Of a stretch of 18,408 nucleotides of DNA, positions 1 to 8,658 are shown piece after piece. Position 1 is the stretch's first letter, and each line of letters starts with the position of its first letter. Location: positions 1 through 18,408 of the forward strand of contig BBXU01000728.1 of the NCBI GenBank assembly GCA_001598975.1, in the 5' to 3' direction. The notes under the pieces are model-generated. The model did not search any database, had not been told where the DNA came from, and saw only the letters and a list, made by a program, of their open reading frames with translations. A program made the translations under genes and the position numbers. The stretch comes from Parachlorella kessleri (lineage: Eukaryota; Chlorophyta; Trebouxiophyceae; Chlorellales; Chlorellaceae).

Positions 1-143
1 CCCCCCCCCCGCCCTGCTTGCCTCGCGGCACCACACTGTCCACGTGCCAGCTACCCTACAAGTCACCCTACAGTCACATGTGGCCGCCAGCGGGCCACGA
101 CACATGTGCACCTGGCTGTCACCCACCCTGCTGCTGCCGCGGG
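1..143. other. Left edge: no gene seen
   Basis: The window opens with a C10 run. The rest is GC-rich sequence with no frame, splice signal or TGTAA on the minus strand that I can support. It is probably 3' UTR of the low-complexity gene if exon 13 is correct, otherwise intron. Confidence 0.4.
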
Positions 144-191
144 TCACAGGTGTCTGTCAGAGAGCGCCCACGGAACAAACAGCAGCCCCTT
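144..191 (-). other. Tentative short last exon with stop codon (exon 13)
   Basis: Downstream of the exon-12 donor at 278 there is an AG acceptor at 193-192. The next codons read KGLLFVPWALSDRHL and then TGA at 146-144, in the phase delivered by exon 12. The joined end would read ...WWPLPKGLLF, a plausible aromatic continuation. Nothing else in the left 143 bases looks coding. The intron would be only 87 bp and part of it is CACC-rich, so the gene could instead continue beyond the left edge. Confidence 0.4.
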
Positions 192-1749
192 CTGGCAGTT
201 GCTGGCGCCCCCCACCCCCCACACCCCCGCAACATACACACCACTCACCCACCCACCCACCCCCACACCCCCACCCACCGGCAGCGGCCACCAGTCGGGG
301 CGCTCGTTGTCCTTGTACACGTTGTTGGAGGGCTTGAGGCCGCGCTCCTTGCGCTCGTGGGCCATGACTTCCCGCACCATCTCCTTGGACAGCTTCTGCA
401 CGCCAGCGCAGCACGCCCAGCACGCCCAGCATGAACAGGCTACACACATCAGACGCTTCCAGACGGACATCCCACCTGGCGCTAGTTGCCCGGCACCCCC
501 GCCACCTGCCGGGCCGGCCTCAGCGTGGCAGCGCAGCACGCCCAGCAGAGCATGCCCTCAGGGCACACTGCCGCTACCACCAGCCAGCCAGGTTAGCGAG
601 CAGGGGCTTGTGGGAAGCACCAGTCACCCACTGCCGGCTCACAGGGGCAGCAGGCACCTCAACAGCAGGGCAATATCCCCTTGCGGTACATAACCCCTGC
701 AACCAACGCAGCAGCCATCTCACGCCCCCGGGGGTGTGTGAGCAGCGAACCAGGGATGGCCAGACTGGCAGCTACTGCTGGCCCCCAGCTTACCTGCAGC
801 ACGGAGGTGGGGTACTGGTTCCACTCCTTCAGCCACGGCTTGTCTGAGGGGCCTGCTGCGGTAAGCGTGAGGTTGTCCTCCACCTGCATCCCCAGCAGCT
901 GCGCTCAGCACGCTGTGCTATGCTGCGCTGTGCTGCGATGGGGAGGATGGCACATGGCCCAAGGGCTGGGACCCATAGCCCCGCCCGAAGACAGGGGGGG
1001 ACACGCCGCTCCGGCCTCTGCCAGCCAGGCTTGAGTGCAGTGCAGGCCAGTGCACCCCAGCCGCGAATCAAAGGGAAACACATCCCAGAAGCTAGAAGCC
1101 AGCATGGCGTCCGCACCTGCGTGCCCAGCACCGGCGGCTTGCCGCCCCCCGCGGTGGCCGCGCCGGCGGTGGCCTTGCCGCCGCCGCTGCCGCCGCCGGC
1201 GGCGGCTGGCGCCGCTGCTGCGCCGCCCAGGCTGGGCGTGCCGTTGGGGGCGGAGCCCAGGGCATCCAGTCCGTGCTGCGAGGCGGCCCTGAACAGGAGG
1301 GCGTCCAGGTCAAAGCCGTCCTCCTGGAATAGGCGCCGGCGCTCTGGGTCCACCTGGGAGGCGGGTACCTGCCAAAGAAAGGGGGAATGCCTCGTCAGCA
1401 GGGAAGCCAGGGATAGCGTTCATAGAGTGGGTGGGGTTGTGGGGAATGACAAGCTCAGGCTGCTGACGACGTGGGCCTTGCTCGCGTGGCAGCCTAAGTG
1501 TGGGTGGTAGCCAGATGCATCTGCCATGCGGGACGGGTCGACATGGCAGGCAGTGCTGCCAGCAGCCGCTGGGATTTGCACGCGCCAGCCCCCACTGTAG
1601 CTACACAGCTCCTGGCCCGTCCCACCAGAACAGCCACCACCAGCAACACCACCGCCACCAGCAGTAGCAGCACAGCATGGACAGCCAACGAAGCGATGCT
1701 CACTCTTCGCTCCCGCGGGCTGCCACCCCCCTCCTCTCCCTCCTCCTCC

Positions 1750-1780
<31 letters not shown>

Positions 1781-4778
1781 CTTCTTCTTCGTCCTCCTCC
1801 TCCTCCCCTTCACTGGCTCCTTCCTCCTGCGGAAATAACGAAATGGCATGCAATGGCAGGAGGCTTCCACGTTCACCCAACCACGCAAAGGGCCCTCAAG
1901 GTGCTCACCCTGCCCCCGAACAGCCAGCCACTTCAGACGAGGCTGGTTGCAACTAGCTGGTCCCATCGAACAGCGTGACACCACCCGATCCTACAAACAG
2001 CTCTCTATCTTCCAGACAGGGAGACCCAGAAGAAGCTGCACAGCGCAGGCCCACCCACACCATTTGGACAACCCCTGAGCCCCCACCACTTCTGGCACTG
2101 CAGCCCACCTCTCCCTCCTCCTCCTCCTCCTCCGCCCCGCTCCCGCCTCCCTCCTCCTCGCTGCCACTCTCTTCATCGCTGCTGCTGCTGCTGCCGCTGC
2201 TGTTGGAGCTGCCGCTCTCCTGCGCGTCGCTCAGGCTGGACGGCTGCTCAGGGGGCGCCGGCGCCTCCCCGCCACTGCCAGCGCCCTCCTCTGTCCCTTG
2301 CGCCTGCTGGACGGGGGACGGCTCCTCCTCCTGCTCCTCCTCTGACTGCTCCTGCTCCTCCTCTGACTGCTCCTCCTCTGATCCATCCTCTGATTGCTCC
2401 TCCGCCTCCTCCTCCTCCTGCCCCTCCTTTTCTGACTGCTGCTGCTGCTGCTCTTCTATCTTCTCTACCTGCTGCTGCTCTGCGGGTGCCTCCAAGTCCT
2501 GGTTGCCCTGCAACCAGCAGGTATCAAGGATGCTCTAGTGACAGCAAGGGACGGAGATTGTGCAAACAAATGTAACAGGTGGCCCAGCAAGGAGCGGTGG
2601 ACCTGCTTGGCTCCTTTGCTGGAAAGGGGGCCAAACAGCAGACGTCGCAAGCACCCCCACCGCCCCTTCTGTCGAGTCCTGTCACGCCCCTGCATGCTAG
2701 GGCCGTGCTGGCAAACAGGCAGCTGTCGTCCTGGCATTCATTATCTACACTTCGGCGACTGCTATTTCTCCCAAGGACAGACCGTTTACCAGCTCCCACC
2801 AGTCCCATCGCTCGCAGGCACGCCATTCAGCCAGCCATAAACCCTCACCTCCTCTTCACTGCTGCTGGAATCCCCCACAGCATCCTCCTCCTCATCACTT
2901 GAAGAGGTGCCACCACCCTTGCTGCCAGCGGGAGACCCCTCGGAGAGATCTTCCAGCCCTGCCTCCCCATCTCCTTGCGGCTCCTGCTGCTGCTGCTGCT
3001 GCGGCTGCTGCCCGCGTGCTGGTGCGGGGTCAGCCATTCCTTGGACTTTCTCACTGTCAGCTCCCTCCCCTTCGTCACTGGTGCCTGCATCATCTGCAGC
3101 AGCAAAGGGAGCGTCTGCAGCGGTGGGTGTGCGCATACCCTGGCAATCGAAGCTGTCAGCTTCGGCAGTTGAGTTCAGTCTGACAGCAACTCCACACCGG
3201 CCCAACCCAACAGCCCCCCCGCCCCACATGCTCTGTAGCCACCAGCCCTCGGTAGCAGCTGGCCTGGCAGCAGAAAGGCAGGGTGCCCAGCACATCAACA
3301 ACCCCCAGCCTGGCACGCAGCCGGCCAGCCGGTCCTACCCGACTCCGGGGCAGTGCCGGTGGTGGTGGCGGGAGGCGTCTTGGGCTTCTTGAGGGCAACG
3401 GAGGGGTGGGGCCTGGGCGCGGGGGCGCCGCCGCCGCCGCTGAGCACCTGTGGACCAAGCACGCACGCCACTTTGTTGAGGGCTGCCCTGCCACAGCCTG
3501 CTCACACCTCAGCCACTTCCGTCCGCTTGTCGCACACACACTTGGGCACCGCTCCTCACCCACGTGGCCCCCACCCAGCCCCAGCTAGTGATACCCTTTA
3601 AAGAGTGGCCCCTACATACAACAAGTGCGTGTGATCCCTAAGTGCTTGCTCCAACATCAGCTTCGCAGCGGTGAACTTCCCCAATGCCGCCAAAACCCCC
3701 CCCCCCCCCCCACCCCCACACACACACATCACCACCACCGCCGCCACAAACAAACAAACAAACAGCCACACACCTGCTGTGGCCCCGGGTTGTCACTGGC
3801 CTCAGTTTCGACATCTGACTCTCCCTCCCCCGACTCATCCCCGTCATCACCATCATTACCACCCCCCTGCTCCGGCCCCTCTGCATCCTCCTGTCCCGCA
3901 AGGCTGGTGGGGGCCCCAGACTCAGACTCGGATGCTGATTCCTCCCCGGATCCCCCCGAGTCACCGTCACCGTCGCTGCTGCTCCCCCCACCGTCACCAG
4001 GGCTAGGGGAAACCGCCTGCTCGGCAGCCTGCCTCCTCCCAGTGTTTCCATGTGCCGGTCCTGCTGCTGCTACTGCTGCTGCTGCTGCATGGCTAGGGTC
4101 TGCCTCAGGGCTGCTGTCCCGCCCCAGCCCAGCAGCATGCCCAGCATCAGCAGCCGCCGTCAGGGCTGCCGCTACCTCGGCTATTGCTGCATCGGCCGCC
4201 GCCTCGGCAAGCGCCAAGGGGGAGGGCTGCCCTGCCAGGGTTGCCTGCGCCACCTGGCGCTTAGTCAGGCGCTTAGATGGGCTGGTGCTGGGCGGGGGCG
4301 CCTGATTCAGCGGCAGCGCTGTGCCTGCTGGGGTGGCTGCAGCTTGTGCTGGGTCCAGGGTAGCTTCTGTTGCCGCTGCCGCTGCCTCGCCGGCGGCTGC
4401 TGCTGCAGGCTCCCTTTTTGTCTTCTTCCTTCCTGCCTTTTCGCTGGGTAACGAGGCTGGGATCTCTGCAGGGGGCCACGGGGCTGCAGCTGGCTCTGCT
4501 TCCGGGGCCTCTGCACCTGTTCTGGCCTTCTTGGCCTTCTTCCTCTTCTTCTTAGCTTCCGAAGGGGCTCCACCGCCTGCAGCAATCTCCTCGAGTGCGG
4601 CAGGCTCGGCCGCGACTTCTGCAGCAGTGTGATGTTGACCTTGCCCCCGCCCCTGCTGCTGCTCGCCCGGCTGCTGCCCAGCCAACCCCTCCTGCAGTTC
4701 GTGTGCTTTTGCCCTCTTGCCCTTCTTCTTGGCAGGCCTCTGTGCCTCAACCTCGGCTGCTGGTGCAACCATCTCCTC

Positions 4779-4815
<37 letters not shown>

Positions 4816-7535
4816 TCCTGCTGCCGCTCAGGCATGTCATCCTGCTGGTTCTGTGCTCGTGCCTTCTTGCCTTTCTCCTTGGCAGGCCGCTCCGCATCCC
4901 CCTGGGCCGCTGGAGCCTTCGCTTCCTCCTCCAGCTGCTGCTGCTGCTGCTGCTGCTGTAGCCGCTCGGGCACGTCCTCCACCCGTGCCACGGCTTTTAC
5001 CTTCTTGCCCTTCGTCTTGGCAGCGCGGTCGCCCTCGTCCTCAGCTGCTGCCGCACGCCGCCCTCCCTCCCCCTCCTCCTGCTCAAGGTGCTGCTGCTGT
5101 GCCTGCCTGGGCATGTCATCTGCCTCTCTTTGACCTGTCGCCTTCTTGCCCTTCTTCTTACCAGGTCGCTCCGCCTGGTCCTCTGCTGCTGCTGCTGCTG
5201 CTGGAGGGCCCTGCTGCTCCTGCTGCCGGAGGTGCAGCTTGCCGTTTGTGGGCTGCGCGCCAGCGCCACCAAGTCTCAATGGAGTGTCATGAGCCTGCAT
5301 ACCGGGGCGTGAATGCCTGGCACTCTGTCCATCATTAGATGTCTTCCGTGCACACCTCACGCAATTTCAGGCACGCCCTCTCAGTTAGGGTTGCAAAGTT
5401 CAACAGCTCAATGGCCACAGTTCCCAGATGGTCCAAGCTTGCGGCTTCAAGCCATATACATACTGAACCTGACCAAGCACAGGCTGCCAAGCATTGTCTC
5501 CATTAACCGCTGTCACTCTGCTCCCCAGGCCACCAACAACTTACACCCACCTCCGCCTCCTCCTGATTGAGCCCTTGGTGCTCCCCTTCTTGCTGCTGCT
5601 GCTGCTGCTGTTGTAGCTCAGCATCCTTCGCTTTTTTCTTCCTCCTCTTCTCCTTGTGAGACGAAGCCCCCACTGCAACAACCTGCTTCGCCTCCCCAGT
5701 TGCTCCAACCCTTTCTGACAGCTCAGCTACCCCCCCCTGCTGCTGTTGCTGCTCGCCAGGCTGGTTCGCCAGCTGACCATTCTCGCTGCCTGGCTGCTGC
5801 AACTGTCCTGCCTTGGCTTTCTTGGCCTTCTTCCTTCGGCCCGCCTGAGTTTCGGGCTGCCTACTATGCACCTCAGCAGCAGGGCCGCCCTCCACTTCGG
5901 CTGCCACAGCGGGTGCCTCAGCAGCTGCCGCTACTTTGCCATTGTTGCCGGCTGGCCTGCCACAACTCTTCCCACCACCAGCAGCGAGTTCCACCCGAGG
6001 CCTTGCTGCGTCGCGTGCTTCTGCAGCTTCTAGGCCCTCACTTGGCTTGCCTGGCCGCCGGTGATGCTCCTGCTGCTCCTGTTGCTGGTGAGCATAGTGG
6101 CCTGCTGCCGCCCTGCGGCTGTCCTCCCCTCCGGCACCCTTCTTCTTCCGCCCTAACCCCCCGGCGGCGCCTCCTTCCAGCGGCAGCTGTGGCGGAAAGT
6201 GCGGTGCTTCCCCTGCTGCCGCCGCACGCGTCCCAGCTCCCGGGCTCCCCGTCGGCTCCTCTGAGCCAACAAGGGCCGTACGCCTGCGCTTTTTCCTGCC
6301 AGCTGTGGTACCTGGCGCTGCCGCGGCAGCTGGCATCAGCGGTGCAGCTGGGTCCCGTAAGGCCGGCTCCTTGGGCTCCTGAAGAGCTGTGGGCTGTGCA
6401 GGCACTGAGAGGCCCTCCCCAAGGCGCTGCCGTTTGTGGCGTCCATGCCTGGCACCTGCACCTCACAAAACCCAACGCATGTGACTGGGTGACAACTCAG
6501 CACCTGATTCCTTTGACAGATCCGACCAGCAGCTCAGCTCCTGAAGCCTCAGGACACCTCCACTGAGGCTGCGTCCCGCTGACAAGCCACACAGCCATCT
6601 CTTGGCAAGCCCTGGATCTGCTGGTAGCCACGATGGCTGGCAGGCTGACTTACCGTCTTAGCAAAACGACCTCCAGGGTCAATGCTCAGGCAACTGCATG
6701 CTAAGAGCGGCAGCCAAGCTCACCCGTAGCTGCCATCCGCTGCTCCGTCCCAAAGCCAGGGTCGTCACTTGCTGCCGGAGCCGCCTCCTGCAATCCAGCT
6801 GTATTTTCCGGAGCCTCCCCTGCCTCCTCGTGGCTCCGCTTCTTGCCCCTAGCGGCCACGCAGTATGCCAGCACTCTGAGCGGGCCGCCGTCAGAGATCT
6901 CTGCATCATCGCAGGGTGCAGGAAGGGGGCCTTGAGTGCCTGAAAAGGGCCTGTTTGTGGGGGCCGCCGCCAAGCTGGCGGTCACAAACAAAAGGTGAGG
7001 GGTAGGTCACCACGGCCCAGAGGTGTGTGCGACCCGCCCTGGAGCAGCATTTTGATAGCAACGAAGGACCGCAAACGGTGCCTGGTCGAGGTTGAGAGCG
7101 CGGAGGCTCACCTGCCAGTCTAATACTCCCTGGAACCACAAAGTGGCCCGGAAGGGCTGCGTCACCAACGTGTGCTGCGTCCAGGTGAAGCGGGCTCCCA
7201 TCTTCTGGCACTGTGATGCGCTGGCAGTCCACCTTCCCAAATTGTGGGAACTCCTCTTTGTGCCGAAGGCCAATCTCAACTGCAACCAGGATACAAGTCC
7301 CTAGTGACCACCTGCTTGCCTCGCCTGGCCCCCAGGCAAGCCAAACCTGCTGCGCAAACCTTGCAGGCTCACTGCACAGCCCCAGTCACTGCATAGAGTA
7401 GCGTACAATGAACCACTCACGTTTCAGCTTGGAAATAGCGCTAGTCCTTGGAAGGCTCAGCAACAGCTTGGTCCCCAGCGTGGTGTGGACGAAGATGCGC
7501 TGCCCATGCACTATGGCACCGTTACACGACTTCAT
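144..7535 (-). CDS. Large low-complexity, probably nuclear protein (13-exon model), unknown family
   Basis: Spliced exons (minus strand, 5' to 3'): 7535-7421, 7279-7112, 6939-6724, 6455-5551, 5294-3774, 3447-3339, 3093-2849, 2507-2109, 1826-1704, 1368-1117, 883-794, 395-279, 191-144. All junctions are GT-AG and the frame is kept throughout, giving about 1,435 residues. The ATG at 7535 is the first in a frame that has a stop at 7601-7599. Layout: a compact region (1-125); a Lys/Ala/Gln-rich region (about 167-800) with basic clusters such as GRKKRRR, KRRKKKAK and KKKRKKAKK; a Ser/Asp/Glu-rich region (about 900-975); Glu-dominated blocks (about 1012-1267); and an ordered C-terminus (about 1268-1420) containing FQEDGFDLDALLF, PWLKEWNQYP and NERPDWWP. 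I do not recognise the family. The charge pattern suggests a nuclear or nucleolar chaperone/scaffold, by analogy with Nopp140-type proteins; this is inference. The last exon and the exon-4 donor are the least certain parts. Confidence 0.72.
279..1368 (-). other. Exons 10-12: ordered C-terminal module of the low-complexity gene
   Basis: After the acidic tract, exon 10 (1368-1117) encodes VDPERRRLFQEDGFDLDALL and then a Gly/Ala linker. Exon 11 (883-794) encodes VEDNLTLTAAGPSDKPWLKE and continues to an NQYPTSVLQ end. Exon 12 (395-279) encodes a Lys/Glu-rich helix (KLSKEMVREVMAHERKERGL) and then NNVYKDNERPDWWPLP. The aromatic-rich, low-repeat composition contrasts with the rest of the protein and suggests a folded, conserved module. 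For exon 11 the acceptor at 884 was chosen because the nearer AGs (around 858-861) lead to a stop codon in the incoming phase. Confidence 0.65.
404..547. repeat. 19-bp perfect direct repeat inside intron 11, copies 125 bp apart
   Basis: The 19-mer CAGCGCAGCACGCCCAGCA occurs at 404-422 and again at 529-547. Next to the first copy the 9-bp unit GCACGCCCA is partly iterated again. The first copy lies just upstream (in transcript sense) of the acceptor used for exon 12. This looks like a local duplication inside an intron. Confidence 0.8.
1704..2507 (-). other. Exons 8-9: extremely acidic Glu/Ser-rich blocks
   Basis: Exon 8 (2507-2109) carries repeated SEEEQ-type pentads, a Ser-rich stretch and a run of Glu. 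Exon 9 (1826-1704) is almost only Glu, with occasional Gly and Asp. The DNA shows CTC/CTT/CTCCTG triplet tracts on the plus strand, including near-exact repeats of TCCTCTGACTGCTCC around 2337-2400. Such Glu/Ser blocks in eukaryotic nuclear proteins often bind histones or basic ribosomal proteins and are casein-kinase-2 substrates; neither is shown here. Both exons are multiples of three and begin and end in phase 0. Confidence 0.75.
3696..3764. repeat. C16 homopolymer plus CA, CCA and CAAA microsatellites in an intron
   Basis: A run of sixteen C (3696-3711) is followed by CA dinucleotides (about 3718-3728), CCA/CCG triplets (3730-3746) and CAAA tetranucleotides (3746-3764). All lie inside intron 5 of the low-complexity gene, immediately 3' of the exon-5 donor in transcript sense, so the transcript contains GT-rich, TTTG-rich and G-rich tracts next to the donor site. 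Length may be unreliable in assembled sequence. Confidence 0.85.
4640..5192 (-). repeat. Four coding tandem repeats of about 46-50 residues (Ala-acidic / KKKGKK / DDMPER / polyGln)
   Basis: Within exon 5, four units follow one another at about 5192-5052, 5051-4914, 4913-4764 and 4763-4640. Each unit has an Ala-rich acidic start (AAAEDQAERP, AAAEDEGDRA, PAAQGDAERP, PAAEVEAQRP), a basic core (KKKGKKA, KTKGKKVK, KEKGKKAR, KKKGKRAK), then an acidic-Met-Pro step (DDMPRQ, EDVPER, DDMPER) and a Gln run. The fourth unit has lost the DDMPER step and has a short Gln stretch. Related but more degraded units may lie in exon 4 (for example around GRRKKAKKAKAG and KRRKKKAKD). Confidence 0.8.
4782..4811 (-). 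repeat. Pure (CAG)10 run encoding polyglutamine
   Basis: Ten uninterrupted CTG triplets on the plus strand read as ten CAG (Gln) codons on the coding strand, inside the third tandem repeat of exon 5. Other shorter CAG runs in the same gene lie near 4936-4959 and 5594-5612. Pure triplet runs like this are expected to vary in length between strains. Confidence 0.9.
6724..7535 (-). other. Exons 1-3 of the low-complexity gene: compact N-terminal region, possibly ubiquitin-like
   Basis: Residues about 10-130 of the model are the only clearly globular-looking part of the N-terminal half. Two strand-like stretches (QRIFVHTTLGTKLLLSLPRT) are followed by a helix-like segment (SAISKLKLEIGLRHKEEFPQF), a strand-turn region (VDCQRITVPEDG), a hydrophobic patch (HFVVPGSIRLAG) and a last strand-like segment (GGPLRVLAYCVAA). 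The strand-strand-helix-strand order and final strand recall a ubiquitin-like fold such as the coilin N-terminus. No diagnostic motif was recognised, so this is a fold guess only. A basic GKKRSH cluster follows and may start the nuclear-localisation region. Confidence 0.35.
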
Positions 7536-8658
7536 ATTTTTCTTGGTATCTGTATCTTGGTAACAGACCCTGAGACCATGCCTCAGGAACACCAACAATC
7601 AACGCAATAGCATGGCATGCATGGTCCGACAAATTTACCACCTCCTTGCCGGGTCGCAACACAGTTGCCGCACAAACAGTTGCGAAATTGCCTTGTTCTT
7701 TGCAGTTGTGTTTGAGAGCAGATGCACAGCAGCGCGGGGGAAAATTGAAATGTGTGATGCCAGCCTGGCAGATGCACCTGTACCAATGCCACTTCGTCCC
7801 TTCGACAACCTCCCGACCAGCTACCAAGCCAAGCAGCCGTGCAGCAGAAGCAGGCAGAAGCGAAATGTCCTGAAAGTGGATCCATGGCTTAATAAGCGTG
7901 TGAGACTGAGGACAAAGGGCATATAACACACAGGCGAGGATACTTCTGAGCATGGACAGTCGACAGCTGCTGATGCGCCACTGCTATTCCCTTCAAGGGA
8001 AGTCCAAGTTGGTGAAAACATCACCCTGCCCTCGTTGTGCATAAGTGGGGCTTACCGGTACAGAGGAGCATGTACAAGGAGTCAAAAAGGGGATTAGTGA
8101 AGGACAGAAGTAATATGTGTGGGGTACACAGTCAGATATGATGCAAGCTGCCAGGCAAATTGCACAGTAGCATAGACATTCAAGCCACCAGAGCCCTGCC
8201 CCCAGCAAAAATAGGGACAGGGCAATGTTCCATAAGTTCTCTACTCCTACGAACGCTCTGACTGCACCTACAAGGATGCCTTGTGCACCCCTGCTGCTCC
8301 TTTACAAACTAAGACGCACAGGAAACCCGATTTCCTGCACCGCTATGGCCCCAACTAGGTCTCAAGAATAGGATCCAAAACTTATTGAAGCTCTGGGCTC
8401 ATGCTTTCAAGAGGGCATACCTTCCATGACTGCTGCAGCGCATCAGCAAGCTGACAATCTGAGAAGTCTCACTGCCTCCAAATGCGGGTGCTGGTGCGCT
8501 CTCTCCAAATTCTAAACGAAAGAAAACAATACTAACACATGCATGACTTCAGGCGCATAGGGAGCCCTTGCCATGGGTTGGGCGACTCATGAACACCTCC
8601 ATCTCGACACTGACCGAGCAAGGCAGACATCCGATATAGCCTGATTCTATACTGCGAA
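7536..8658. other. Intergenic region between two tandem minus-strand genes; no gene seen
   Basis: This 1.1-kb stretch holds the 3' UTR of the zinc-finger gene (8658 to about 8300) and the promoter/5' leader of the low-complexity gene. Open frames here (7612-7926 plus; 7522-7953 minus) lack a recognisable protein pattern, a supported start or splice partners. A TATA-like TTATATG on the minus strand near 7925-7919 is a weak promoter candidate. No RNA gene or mobile element was seen. Confidence 0.6.
8302..8306 (-). terminator. Candidate TGTAA polyadenylation signal of the zinc-finger gene
   Basis: TTACA on the plus strand reads TGTAA on the transcribed strand, about 350 nt after the stop codon at 8659. 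TGTAA is the established green-algal poly(A) signal. I found no other copy between it and the stop codon, and the implied 3' UTR length is normal for such algae. Confidence 0.6.

Noticed and set aside
858..861. Alternative acceptor for exon 11 of the low-complexity gene
   Set aside because: In the phase delivered by exon 10 it leads to a TGA within a few codons; the acceptor at 884 keeps the frame open.
1498..1956. Plus-strand Ser-rich open frame
   Set aside because: The poly-Ser is the complement of the poly-Glu exon 9; no start context or partner exon.
1975..2538. Plus-strand Ser/Cys-rich open frame
   Set aside because: Antisense shadow of the acidic exon 8.
4770..4970. Regular CTG arrays considered as a CRISPR-like or satellite array
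   Set aside because: Triplet periodicity in frame with polyglutamine coding explains them; there are no spacers or non-coding repeat units.
4595..5338. Plus-strand open frame of 247 codons, Pro/Leu/Ala-rich
   Set aside because: It is the complement of the CAG/GCG-rich exon 5 of the minus-strand gene; composition is explained by triplet repeats, and the minus strand has consistent splice junctions on both sides.
7612..7926. Plus-strand open frame of 104 codons in the intergenic region
   Set aside because: No known pattern, no polyadenylation signal in sense, and mixed composition typical of chance frames.
7522..7953. Minus-strand open frame of 143 codons overlapping the first exon of the low-complexity gene in another frame
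   Set aside because: No recognisable domain, and the overlapping frame has a clean ATG with splice-consistent continuation.
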